64,000 nt of DNA from Symsagittifera roscoffensis (taxonomy: Eukaryota > Xenacoelomorpha > Acoela > Convolutidae), in assembly GCF_963678635.1 (NCBI RefSeq), contig NC_087068.1:57025896-57089895 (forward strand). The letters run 5' to 3'. The position numbers and the translations under genes are program-made. The stretch's first letter is position 1, and every line of letters begins with the position of its first letter. Under the pieces are notes generated by a model. It was not told where the DNA came from. It did no database searches and saw nothing but the letters and a program-made list of their open reading frames with translations. Positions 22,773 to 34,828 of this stretch are shown one piece after another.

Positions 22773-25600
22773 ATGGAGCGGTCCGCGTTTCCGCACCTGG
22801 CTTGAAATTACGCAGCCTTACGTCCGAAAGTCTCTTGTGCGAATTTCACTTTTTTGTTTTCGTCTTTTTTGAACTAATTGGTTTCAAGATAATTGCAGTT
22901 GAGCTGGTTCACTTCGGCAAATCTAGTTTGTTTAGAAAAAAAAATAATTTTTATTGTTTCCTGTTTGAATCCGCAATTCGACAATCAAATAGAATTGATT
23001 TGGTTTAAGAGAAAATATCTGTAATTCTTTCAAATATAAAATAACGCTTCCGGGCTGTTGTTTGATAACATAGCGTCAGGATTAAAAGCTTTTAAGTTAT
23101 TTTTTGTTTCTCGTAAAAACATATTTTTTGGTAGACGTTGTTTTTGCATTTGTAGACGGTGGTAGATTTAATGCCAAAAATTTCTGCTTCAGAATATCAG
23201 ATCATTTAGCAGAAACTTTAATGAGTTACATATTTTTGTCGAAAGCCATTCAAGTTGTCCACATGTTGTCTGAGTAACAGAATTATGGCTTAAAATCAGT
23301 TCGGATTCTGGACTTCTCAATTTATGGGGTTTTCACATATTTGAACATTGCTGTCCGAAAAAAAAGATGAGGTGTAATTGGTGCTTGTGCAAGAAAGGAC
23401 ATAAAATTTTCGATTGTCAAAAAGTCTCACAGTAGCGAAGTACAACATATTACAATCAAATTGTCCTCGGCTAAGTCGAGAACGTTATTAACCTAATTTT
23501 ACATTGTGCCTCATGTAACCATTGAAACCGCATTTTCAAAGGATCATCTGAATGACAAAAATGTTCATGAAATGACACAACTCATTTTATGCGTGCATTC
23601 AAATATCGACCAGTTGAGATCTAATCCCTTAGGACAGTCCTTCAAAAGCTGTTTTGCAAACTCAATCTTCATTTGGTTCAACCATCTGCTGCTTCAAGTA
23701 AACAAAAACTTCAAAATCACTGACTGAACTTTTTAAACGCAATTATAACAAAAACTGTGCAGTTGAATTACTAAAAACCACAATAAGTGATCACATCACT
23801 GTTCAATGTGAAATTAGTTTTGCAGTTGATGTTGTGTTCAGGTAGATCATGGAACTTTTTAAGCTTTTTTAAAATCAATTCTACAACAAAAACACAGAAA
23901 TCAAGAAAGAAAACTGGAGATTTATTAATTGCCACTTGACATCTGATGATATCGTTCAGTTGTTGAATCGCAAAATTTCACGTTCCATTCAAAGAAAAAG
24001 AAACACTGAAAAGCCATATAAAACTTGGAAGTAACCGAAAGAAAAACTGTTAAAGGGAACACGCTCCACCTTGAACACTTGCGTACTAAGAATCAAGAAT
24101 CTTGAGAGAATTTTTAAAATAAACAAATCGGTCAAAAAATTAACGCCAGCAGTTCTTTTGTGTTTTTTTTTGAAGTTGCTGGCAAAAAAATCAATTTCTG
24201 CAAAGCTTTCAAGGTTTTATGTGACATATCATCACTCTGCAACAGTTTGATCTCAATCAAAATCATGGTAACAAATAGATTAGCTCTAGTACAGAAAACA
24301 AGTTTTTTCTTCAAGGATGGCGAAATTGAAGTGTCAAACATTATAAACTGTTTTCCCAACAAAGTTTTTACAGACGCTTATAATTTCAAAGTGTTTGTTC
24401 GGGAAAAAAGCCGAATTTTGTAATTGTACTAGCACTAACAGATATCCTCAATTATTGCAGAACGCACTCCACTGTGTCCAATATGTTGAAACAGGCTAAA
24501 ATAAAACCAATCCACAAAATTGCTGGTCTCTCACGAACGTGAAAATTTAGATCCATTTCATTAATTCACAGTCTAAATGAAGTTTGTGAGCATTTGCTTC
24601 ATAATTTCTTAACTATATTCTTGAAAAACTCAATCTCATTACGTAAAATCATATTGGTTTATAACGAAAAACGGGAAATATCGAAGCACTAATTGAACTA
24701 ACTCAAAACACTTGGGACATCTACAAAACAAATCTAAAAACCATGATATGATTTTTTGCGTTTACAAATAGTTCGATAGGGTTGAGCATTCTATTTTGTT
24801 GGAAAAACTATACAGTAGCGAACTTGAGAGATTGTGAATGACTTAATTAAAAATTATTTGAAGAAAAGCAGTCAGTTTTTTTTATAGAGCTGTTCACTTC
24901 GGAAATTGAAAACATTGCGTTCGCAGTCCCCCATGCCCTACCCTTGGTCATGTACTCTTCATCATTTACTTGAAAGATATTGATACGCGTTACAACCATC
25001 TGCACACTTTTCAATACGCGGACGATACACAATCATTACGCGGACGATACTCTGATAAACAAACAAGACAGTTATACGCTGAGCGCTGAAATGAATGACG
25101 TAAGCAATTGGTTAATTGAAAACAAACTATCCCATAACACTGCCAAAACTAAACTGGTTAATTTCACAAAATCAATTAACACAAAAACCTGTATAAAAGT
25201 CTAAAGTGAGGGGAATATATATAGAAAACGTTTCAAATCTTAAATATTTAGGAGTGAACCTAGATCGCAAATTGAACTTTTTTGAGCACATCAAAATACT
25301 CAAGAAAAAACTTTTCTCTGAGTTTTTTACCATCTGAGGAGATTTTTGAATTCCAAGCAATTAGTGAGGGCATACAAAAGTTGCGTCGGACAAAAAATTC
25401 CATTTTGTGTTCTAGTTTACGGAACAAGGTTTAAGAATAAGTTAAATGAGTTCGAAAAAACACCTCGTAGCTTAGTTCGGGTAAAGTCTCCTAAGACAAA
25501 TTTTCAAATATTGGGAACATTATTATTCAACATACATTATATTCAATACAGAAATTTTATCAATCTGAAACTTTAAACTTTCAAGCAAAATACAATTTGA
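22773..25600 (+). pseudogene. Decayed LINE (APE-type) in unit 1: ORF1, EN remnant, RT
   Basis: The start context CACCATGGAG at 22773 opens an ORF1-like frame that stops after ten codons in this copy. A zinc-knuckle-like C-x2-C-x5-H-x4-C lies near 23371-23415. An EN end motif ISDHITV is at about 23783-23803, matching the SDHxPV motif of APE-type endonucleases. RT follows in pieces: an IHKIAG..SISLIHSLNE block (24514-24590), AFDxVxHSILL-type sequence (24768-24810), a degraded PxGSxLGPLLFIIY-type block (24925-24975) and motif C YADDT (25015-25055). SNLKYLGVNLDRKL (near 25225-25270) is the usual post-RT block. Many stops and shifts make it nonfunctional. Clade (Jockey/CR1-like) is inference. Confidence 0.75.
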
Positions 25601-26650
25601 TGATAAAATTGGAAATTCATGAAACCTTTTCTGAACAAAAAAGATCTGGATAAGCTTGCAAATAATTGGACTTGTTCACAAAAGTTATGCTCGAGGTAAA
25701 ATGCTGTGACAATTGATCAACCTTCAGTTTACGGATTAGATCTGTCCTTGAAAAATTGAACTTCATTTCTGAAAACTATCCGGTTTTTATTGGAGTTTTT
25801 CCAAGGGCAGTTTGAGCCATTTTCTTTAGTATTTAGATGACAGTTATATTCTGGGTGGTTCGATTTTTTTTGATAAAGTTTGTGGAGTTAAATTAAGGTT
25901 TTTATACTCATTGTAATATTGTTTTCACGTGGCATCGGCTATTCTTGTTTTACAAAAGAAACTTCTAAAGTTATCGTAAAAACTAATGTTTTAATTATAA
26001 AGAAATGAGATAAACTTCAAAGTTGTTCTGTTTTTTGAGGTCTCCATCGGCATGATTGGTTACAACTTTTTAAGCTGCTGTTTCAAAGCTATATTAATCA
26101 ATAATTACCGAACTTAGTTTTGTGTACACAATTTGTTTGAAATTAGTTTATAATAAAGTTAACGCCACTATTACAATGCAACCAGTAAGGGACAATGTGT
26201 ACCCTCATCTTCTAATTAATTTTCCAAGAGCTTTGCAAAATTTATTCCCTCTAGAAGACACTCGATATTAAACTTCAAACCCACCAATCAGGTACAGGTC
26301 GCTTCATTTTAAGGAAAAAGTATTAATAACGATGACATCCTACTAGTGTAACTACGACAAGCGCTGCTTCCATTAAGGTTGTCAAGATCATCAGTTAGAT
26401 TATCTAAGCGTACTACAACTTCGTCTTTGTTACCATTCATGCAGTCCATGAGTCAAAATTAGGAACTTACAATCACAGATGCGACCAAAAGACGAGACAG
26501 ACCCCCTCACAGGGGCATAGCCATTACAAGATGTCTGGAGGAAGTTGCTGAACTGCTGTATCACCAAATATACGGTTAAAAAGTGCCAACAATTACCCGA
26601 AAAACCTGTGTCTGCTGCCAATACCAGCATCGTGAACCGGGTCGAGGTGC
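25601..26650. other. 3' part of unit 1, no gene
   Basis: AT-rich sequence after the LINE. A 46-codon minus frame (26309-26449, starting MDCMNGNKDE) is open in both units but carries several nonsynonymous differences between them and no known motif, so it is not called. Confidence 0.4.
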
Positions 26651-26659
26651 TCGGTTTAT

Positions 26660-26923
26660 ATTTCGACTTTTTTGACCAAAAATTGGTATTTTTCGACCGT
26701 CTGGGTCAATTTTTGGTATGTTTCGACTTTCTGGACCAAACTTTGGCATATTTCGACTTTCTCGGCCAAACTATGATATGTTTCGACTTTCTTGACCAAA
26801 AATTGGCATTTTTCGACCGTCTGGATTAACTTTTGGCTTGTTTCGACTTTCTGGACCAAACTTTGGCATGTTTCGATTTTCTCAACCAAAATTTTGGTAT
26901 GTTTCGTTTTTCTCGACCCAACA
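26660..26923 (+). repeat. 30-bp minisatellite in unit 1, about 8.5 monomers
   Basis: Monomer TTTCGACTTTCTGGACCAAA plus a CTTTGGCATG-type tail, period 30 bp. Because 30 is a multiple of three, both strands stay open and give periodic peptides of the KVETCQSLVQ type; these are artefacts. Unit 2 holds about three fewer monomers. Confidence 0.9.
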
Positions 26924-28002
26924 AAAGTGGTGACTCAGTTCGGGAAATACTTTTCGACTCAGTACAGATAAGATATGCTTCAACATTCTCGACCAAAGTT
27001 TGATATGTCCCCCCTTTGTACTATTTTGAGATATCCATATGGCGCTCGCCAAAAAAACGCAATTTTTTGGTCAAAATTTTCCAAAAAACCTAAACACGCT
27101 TTTTTGGCCTGTTTTTCAAACAGGGGCCTTTTTAGAGATTTGAGAGAGCTCGGAAAATCAATTTGGTCGACCTAAAAAAAGGTAGACAAAATTTTCGAAA
27201 TATATTATTTTTAAAAAAAACCGCCTCCCCCACTCGAGAAAATCCTAAATCCGCCCCTGAAATAAACTGATTTTGATTTTTTTCAAAGGCTTAGGAAAAA
27301 TCTAATTATCTCAAAATTCATATTCAGGTTAACTTGGTTGCTTTTTTGGACAGTGATATTAGCATTCTTTTGTTCCGAGTACTGCACAAATCTCGCTTCT
27401 CAAATGCTGCCTGAAACCTGCTTCCCAACAACTTGGGGAGTTCTCTTTTCAAGTGTAGCTGATTGATCGTACGCCTCTGAACTTTCCTTTTATACTCTCT
27501 TTCAATCCTGAACTTCTAGCTGTCACAGTAAGGCAGTTCGTCTACTAGGGTTCCTTTTGTTACAATAAATCACCTATGAGGCGCTAAAAAATGCGGTCCA
27601 GTTGTTTTACAGAACAAACTTAACGCCCAAGTCATACGTTTTTTTGCCTGTTTTTTGAGGGACTACTTTTCTTTAGTTTTGCTCAGTTGATATTAAAAAC
27701 CTAACTGCCAAGACTAAGTTTGATCCAATGTTTCTCCAACTTCTTTCCTTTTAAGTTATAAATAAGAGCAGTTACGAATGAGAGCTGAGATTCAGTTGCT
27801 TGTCTGACCTTCAAAAAAGACTTGTGAGCTGAAAAACCTATTCTTACATTTCAAACGCTTATTTTTACAAATTTTTATAAATATTCCTACTGTTTTCTTA
27901 ATGTTTGCTGTATAGTTTCCTCAAAAGAAATTTAAAAATTCCGATTAAATTTTTGTGTTTTTTGGTATAATTTTGGTTGGTTAGTGATAAGAAAACAGCA
28001 CC

Positions 28003-30830
28003 ATGGAGCGGTCCGCGTTTCCGCACCTGGCTTTTGAATTACGCAGCCTTACGTCCAAAAGTCTCTTGTGCGAATTTCACTTTTTTGTTTTCGTCTTTTT
28101 TGAACTAATTGGTTTCAAGATAATTGCAGTTGAGCTGGTTCACTTCGGCAAATCTAGTTTGTTTAGAAAAAAAAATAATTTTTTTTTGTTTCCTGTTTGA
28201 ATCCGCAATTCGACAATCAAATTGAATTGATTTGGTTAAAGAGAATATATCTGTAATTCTTTCAAATATAAAATAACGTTTCCGGGCTGTTGTTTGATAA
28301 CATAGCGTCAGGATTCAAAGCTTTTAAATTATTTTTTTTTCTCGTAAAAACATATTTTTTGGTAGACGTTGTTTTTGCATTTGTAGACGGTGGTAGATTT
28401 AATGCCAAAAATTTCTGCTTCAGAATATCAGATCCTTTAGCAGAAACTTTAGTGAGTTACATATTTTTGTCGAAAGCCATTCAAGTTGTCCACATGTTGT
28501 CTGAGTAACAGAATTATGGCTTAAAATCAGTTCGGATTCTGGACTTCTCAATTTATGGGGTTTTCACATATTTGAACATTGCTGTCCGAAAAAAAGTTGA
28601 GGTGTAATTGGTGCTTGTGAAAGAAAGGACATAAAATTTTCGATTGTCAAAAAGTCTCACAGTAGCGAAGTACAACATATTACAATCAAATTGTCCTCGG
28701 CTAAGTCGAGAACGTTATTAACCTAATTTTACATTGTGCCTCATGTAACCATTGAAACCGCATTTTCAAAGGATCATCTGAATGACAAAAATGTTCATGA
28801 AATGACACAACTCATTTTATGCGTGCATTCAAATATCGACCAGTTGAGATCTAATCCCTTAGGACAGTCCTTCAAAAGCTGTTTTGCAAACTCAATCTTC
28901 ATTTGGTTCAACCATCTACTGCTTCAAAAGAACAAAAACTTCAAAATCACTGACGGAACTTTTTAAACGCAATTATAACAAAAACTGTGCAGTTGAAATA
29001 CTAAAAATCACAATAAGTGATCACATCACTGTTCAATGTGAAATTAGTTTTGCAGTTGATGTTGTGTTCAGGTAGATCATGGACTTTTTTAAGCTTTTTT
29101 TAAAATCAATTCTACAACAAAAACACAGAAATCAAGAACGAAAACTGGAGATTTATTATTTGCCACTTGACATCTGATGATATCTGTTGAATCGCAAAAT
29201 TTCACGTTCCATTCAAAAAAAAAGAAACACTGAAAAGCCATATAAAACTTGGAAGTAACCGAAAGAAAAAATGTTAAAGGGAACACGCTCCACCTTGAAC
29301 ACTTGCGTACTAAGAATCAAGAATCTTGAGAGAATTTTTAAAATAAATAAATCGGTCAAAAAATTAACGCCAGCAGTTCTTTTGTGTTTTTTTTTTTTGA
29401 AGTTGCTGGCAAAAAAATCAATTTCTGCAAAGCTTTCAAGGTTTTATGTGACATATCATCATTCTGCAACAGTTTGTTCTCAATCAAAATCATGGTAACA
29501 AATAGATTAGCTCTAGTACAGAAAACAAGTTTTTTCTTCAAGACTGGCGAAATTGAAGTGTCAAACATTATAAACTGTTTTCCCAACAAAGTTTTTACAG
29601 ACGCTTTTAATTTTAAAGTGTTTGTTCGGGAAAAAAGTCAACTTTTGTAATTGTACTAGCACTAACAGATTTCCTCAATTATTGCAGAACGCACTCCACT
29701 GTGTCCAATATGTTGAAACAGGCTAAAATAAAACCAATCCACAAAATTGCTGGTCTCTCACGAACGTGAAAATTTAGATCCATTTCATTAATTCACAGTC
29801 TAAATGAAGTTTGTGAGCATTTGCTTCATAGTTTCCTAAGTATATTCTTGAAAAACTCAATCTCATTACGTAAAATCATATTGGTTTATAACAAAAAACG
29901 GGAAATATCGAAGCACTAATCGAACTTACTCAAAACACTTGGGACATCTACAAAACAAATCTAAAAATCATGATATGATTTTTTGCGTTTACAAATAGTT
30001 CGATAGGGTTGAGCATTCTATTTTGTTGGAAAAACTATACAGTAGCGAAGTTTGAGAGATTGTGAATGACTTAATTAAAAATTATTTGAAGAAAAGCAGT
30101 CAGTTTTTTTTATAGAGCTGTTCACTTCGGAAATTGAAAACATTGCGTTCGCAGTCCCCCATGCCCTACCCTTGGTCATGTACTCTTCATCATTTACTTG
30201 AAAGATATTGATACGCGTTACAACCATCTGCACACTTTTAAATACGCGGACGATACACAATCATTACGCGGACGATACTCTGATAAACAAACAAGACAGT
30301 TATACGCTGAGCGCTGAAATGAATGACGTAAGCAATTGGTTAATTGAAAACAAACTATCCCATAACACTGCCAAAACTAAACTGGTTAATTTCACAAAAT
30401 CAATTAACACAAAAACCTGTATAAAAGTCTAAAGTGAGGGGAATATATATAGAAAACGTTTCAAATCTTAAATATTTAGGAGTGAACCTAGATCGCAAAT
30501 TGAACTTTTTTGAGCACATCAAAATACTCAAGAAAAAACTTCGTCGTTTCTCTGAATTTTTTACCATCTGAGGAGATTTTTGAATTCCAAACAATTAGTG
30601 AGGGCATACAAAAGTTGCGTCGGACAAAAAATTCCATTTTGTGTTCTAGTTTACGGAACAAGGTTTAAGAATAAGTTAAATGAGTTCGAAAAAACACCTC
30701 GTAGCTTAGTTCGGGTAAAGTCTCCTAAGACAAATTTTCAAATATTGGGAACATTATTATTCAACATACATTATATTCAATACAGAAATTTTATCAATCT
30801 GAAATTTTAAACTTTCAAGCAAAATACAAT
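28003..30830 (+). pseudogene. Decayed LINE in unit 2
   Basis: Same layout as the unit 1 copy. ORF1 from the ATG at 28003 stays open for 65 codons here (FELRSLTSKS..), so the premature stop in unit 1 came after duplication or differs by an indel. ISDHITV recurs near 29013, the YADDT motif near 30243-30280, and the post-RT SNLKYLGVNL block near 30460. Shared stops and shifts show that the LINE was mostly dead before the 5.2-kb unit was duplicated. Confidence 0.75.
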
Positions 30831-31898
30831 TTGATGATAAAATTGGAAATACATGAAACCTTTTCTGAACAAAGAAGATCTGGATAAGCTTGCAAATAAT
30901 TGGACTTGTTCACAAAAGTTATGCTCGAGGTAAAACGCTTTGACAATTGATCAACCTTCAGTTTACGGATTAGATCTGTCCTTGAAAAACTGAACTTCAT
31001 TTCTGAAAACTATCCGGTTTTTATTGGAGTTTTTCCAAGGGCAGTTTGAGCCATTTTCTTTAGTATTTAGATGACAGTTATATTCTGGGTGGTTCGATTT
31101 TTTTTGATAAAGTTTGTGGAGTTAAATTAAGGTTTTTATACTCATTGTAATATTGTTTTCACGTGGCATCGGCTATTCTTGTTTTACAAAAGAAACTTCT
31201 AAAGTTATCGTAAAAACTAATGTTTTAATTATAAAGAAATGAGATAAGCTTCAAAGCTGTTCTGTTTTTTGAGGTGTCCATCGGCATGATTGGTTACAAC
31301 TTTTTAAGCTGCTGTTTCAAAGCTATATTAATCAATAATTACCGAACTTAGTTTTGTGTACACAATTTGTTTGAAAACAGTTTATAATAAAGTTAACGCC
31401 ACTATTACAATGCAACCAGTAAGGGACAATGTGTACCCTCATCTTCTAATTAATTTTCCAAGAGCTTTGCAAAGTTTATTCCCTCTAGAAGACACTCGAT
31501 ATTAAACTTCAAACCCACCAATCAGGTACAGGTCGCTTCATTTTAAGGAAAAAGTATTAATAACGATGACATCCTACTAATGTAGCTACGGCAAGCGCTG
31601 CTTCCATTAAGGTTATCAAGATAATCAGTTAGAACATCGAAGCGTAATACAACTTCTTCTTTGTTACCATTCATGCAGTCCATGAGTCAAAACTGGGAAC
31701 TTACAATCACAGATGCGACCAAAAGATGAGACAGACCCCCTCACAGGGGCATAGCCATTACAAGATGTCTGGAGGAAGATGCTGAGCTGCTGTATCACCA
31801 AATCTACAATTAAAAAGTGCCAAAAATTACCCGAAAAACCTGTGTCTGCTTGCTGCCAATACCAGCATCGTAAACCGGGTCGAGTTACTTGGTTTATA

Positions 31899-32069
31899 TT
31901 TCGACTTTCTTGACCAAAAATTGGCATTTTTCGACCGCCTGGATCAACTTTTGGCATGTTTCGACTTTCTGGACCAAACTTTGGCATGTTTTGACTTTCT
32001 CGACCAAACTTTGATATGTTTCGATTTTCTCGACCAAATTTTGGTATGTTTCGTTTTTCTCGACCCAAC
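31899..32069 (+). repeat. 30-bp minisatellite in unit 2, about 5.5 monomers
   Basis: Same monomer as at 26660-26923 but shorter by about three repeats (90 bp). The flanks match on both sides, so this is copy-number change inside the array. Confidence 0.9.
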
Positions 32070-32179
32070 AAAAGTGGTGACTCAGTTCGGGAAATACTTT
32101 TCGACTCAGTACAGATATGCTTCGACATTCTCGACCAAAGTTTGATATGTCCCCCCTTTGTACTATTTTGAGATATCCA

Positions 32180-32480
32180 TATTTGGTGACGGACACTAAA
32201 ATTTTTCTAAAGGCGCCTTTGGCGCCAATGTATACTAATTTTGAGGGGGAGAGCGCTCGCCAAAAAAAAACGCGATTTTTTGGTCAAACATTTCCAAAAA
32301 GTGCCTAAACACGCTTTTTTTGGCCTGTTTTTCAAAGTTTTGTTTTTCAAACAGGGGCCTTTTTAGAGACTTGGGAGAGCTCGGAAAATCAATTTGGTCG
32401 ACAAAAAAAAGGTAGACAAAATTTTCGAATTGAAATGTTTTTAAAAACCGCCTCTCCCACTCGAAAAAATCCGCCACTGA
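32180..32480 (+). repeat. Dispersed CGATTTTTTGGTC repeat inside unit 2
   Basis: Contains GCTCGCCAAAAAAAAACGCG, TTTTTTGGTCAAACATTTCC, a GGCCTGTTTTTCAAA block and CGCCTCTCCCACTCG. The match in unit 1 is at 27040-27265. The same family occurs at 15480-15720 and, reversed, at 47150-47320. Confidence 0.7.
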
Positions 32481-32598
32481 AATAAATTGATTTTGATTTT
32501 TTCAAAGGCTTAGGAAAAATCTAAACATCTCCAAAATTCATATTCATGTTAACTTGGTTGCTTTTTGGACAGTGATATTAGCATGTTTTTGTTCTGAG

Positions 32599-32739
32599 TC
32601 AGCAGCAGCAGGAAGTGGGCTCATCACACAGACACACCCAGGGGGGCCGCTTTTTGGGGGGACACCTTGCAGTTTTCATCACTTTTCGGGGAGGGGGAGG
32701 GGGCTCCTCGTATTCCTCCTCTTCCTCCTCTTCCGGGGG
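32599..32739 (-). CDS. Zinc-finger gene terminal exon (Glu/Pro tract, Cys-rich tail)
   Basis: 141 bp after acceptor TCTTACCAG, phase 0: PPEEEEEEEYEEPPPPP, basic KKRPP, and an end VCLCDEPTSCCC with TGA at 32601-32599. The stop codon touches the right edge of the duplicated 5.2-kb unit exactly, so the 3' UTR must lie in the repeat. Confidence 0.6.
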   Translation of the reverse strand, partial: PPEEEEEEEYEEPPPPPRKVMKTARCPPKKRPPWVCLCDEPTSCCC

Positions 32740-34706
32740 CTGGTAAGACTGGAAATCAATATTAAGTTATTTATCATTTTACTTTAATAGTTATAATTAA
32801 GAGTTATTACTTTAATAGCAAGGTTAATAGATTCCTAGCTTGTCTTAAGAACTGATTTTATGTTTTCAGCTTTTCATGAAGCAAATCAAAGCAACTCAGT
32901 AAGTTGCAGAGCGAAAACAGTTTTTTCCTCATTCATTCTGTCATTTCAAACCGTGAAAAGAAATAATTTGATATCTTAATTTAACTGAAATTTGTTTTTA
33001 CTGCGGTTGTTTCATCAAAAAAAATGAATTACTTCTTTTTTATCTAACTATGACAAAATCGATAAGTTGGCCAACACTCGCAACATGTTTATCTGCAAAA
33101 TCTCATTGAATTGCAACATGGAATTACGTTAATAGTAGGTATCTTTTGACAGTTATGATAAAACAATTTCCAAAAAATAAAACGCCGCGTTTTATTTTTT
33201 TGAAGCTATATTATCATATAAGGAATAAAGAAAATAAACGAATAATAAATGAATAAAGAAAATTGACTATTTTTGTCTCCCGCCCTCGTTCCATAAAAAA
33301 TGACGTTCAAATCAATTCACTTGATCCCGCTAATACCCTTTGCTAAGATAAATTCAAAAAAACTTCAGGGTTGGAAAAACTGAAAAAGTAGCTGGAAGTG
33401 CGTACGATGGAGGATCCGCATTTGCAGCAACATCCGCACGAGTTGTCTGGCGACTGCATCACAGGCTGCTGCTGCTCGAACACCACTTGCTGCTGGGGTT
33501 TAATCTCTTCGCGCACAATCACTCCCTCCCTATCTTAAAATACTACAGCACAGGGTAAAAACTATGATAATGTTGTGTTTAGAGTTTAAAATGAAGCCAA
33601 CTGTATAAATATCTGAGTTTCATAACTTCCACAAGTGCGAAATGTAACGCGAAAATTGATTTCAAACCTTTTTAAGGTTCCAAAAAAAGAACTGTCAACG
33701 TTGATTTTGTTTCGCGTAAATAAAAAAAAGTCGCTCAAGATTTTCTCAAAAAAAAAAAACGTTCAAATTTTGCCACAAAAATTTTGAATCGTTTTAGTCA
33801 CCAAGAGTTTGAGATCTTTATGATTGAAAGCTCATGTTCTTAAGAAAATTTATCTATGAGGAAACTTACTAGCATAAGAGCTGTTCAGCTCTGTACGCAA
33901 TTGAGCCCTGCTCTTTTAAAACTGCAAGAAAATTCTTTTTCGTTGCTTTGCTGGGCTGAGAATTGTTATTTCACCAACACGCAGTCCTGTTGAGCCTCGA
34001 TATGTCAATTTGCTCTTGCAGCTTTATAGCAATGTAGCCTGATGGTATGCAGTTAAATAGGAAAAAATACGACACAAACGGAAACTTATATTAATGTTTC
34101 CGTATCAAGTTAACTAAATTTAAAAAAAAATTTTTCATTGAACTTCTTTTCTTGCAAATTCGAGTTCAAATTTTTTGAAATTAAAGTTTGGGTGAAGGAA
34201 TGCGTTTATAGGCCCAAAATGGGAGATACCTCGTTTCAATTGGGCTACACATTTTTGGACGAAACGAAATCCTTCCAGCAAGAGAACATAAAATGATAAA
34301 TGATACTTGCTAAACAGTTTGATTTTTCTTGTACAATCACAGAGCCTACAATCACAATGTTAAATAAAATAGGTGCAAATGAATATTAAACCACTCTTGG
34401 AAAACTTTACGCATGAAAACGAACAATTGATACTTGGCAGAATTGCTACTTGGCAAAAAAAATGGAAAAATTGATCTGAAACTAATTGTATACTCTTTCA
34501 AGTCCAATCAACAGTAGTACTCAACATCTTCAGCTGTTCCTAATACATCACATTATGAAAATTTTCTTCCATTCTACCGACTAACTAACAACAGTTCGCT
34601 TAAACTAGACCTCGAGTTTCACTCGGTTCTCCGCACACCCATAGATACATCCTCCAGGTCAACGACACGAACATTAACATGAGTAGAAATAATCCAAAGT
34701 TCTCCG

Positions 34707-34762
<56 letters not shown>

Positions 34763-34790
34763 ATCCTCTCCTCTCTCTCTCTCTCTATCT

Positions 34791-34828
<38 letters not shown>

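Larger units (their letters stand above)
22155..27383 (+). repeat. 5.23-kb tandem unit, copy 1
   Basis: Starts GCACAAATCTCGCTTCTCAA and runs to GATATTAGCATTCTTTTGTT..CCGAG, then joins copy 2 directly. Equivalent landmarks lie 5228-5234 bp apart throughout (22773/28003, 23506/28736, 24980/30208, 25346/30580), with only scattered substitutions and small indels. The unit holds a decayed LINE, ~1 kb of AT-rich 3' sequence, a 30-bp minisatellite and the dispersed CGATTTTTTGGTC repeat. Confidence 0.95.
27384..32598 (+). repeat. 5.2-kb tandem unit, copy 2
   Basis: Head-to-tail second copy with the same start (GCACAAATCTCGCTTCTCAA) and an end at TTTTTGTTCTGAG (32598). Beyond the end, unique sequence begins with the last exon of the minus-strand zinc-finger gene. 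It differs from copy 1 by scattered substitutions, a shorter minisatellite and a longer dispersed-repeat block that includes the palindromic AAGGCGCCTTTGGCGCC. Confidence 0.95.

Noticed and set aside
26309-26449. 46-codon minus frame (MDCMNGNKDE..) open in both 5.2-kb units, with a good GTAAGT donor just upstream at about 26470
   Set aside because: Differences between the copies are mostly amino-acid changing, there is no known motif, and no partner exon in phase was found.
26656-26889. Periodic KVETCQSLVQ-type protein, also at 31894-32196
   Set aside because: Both strands of a 30-bp minisatellite stay open because the period is a multiple of three.
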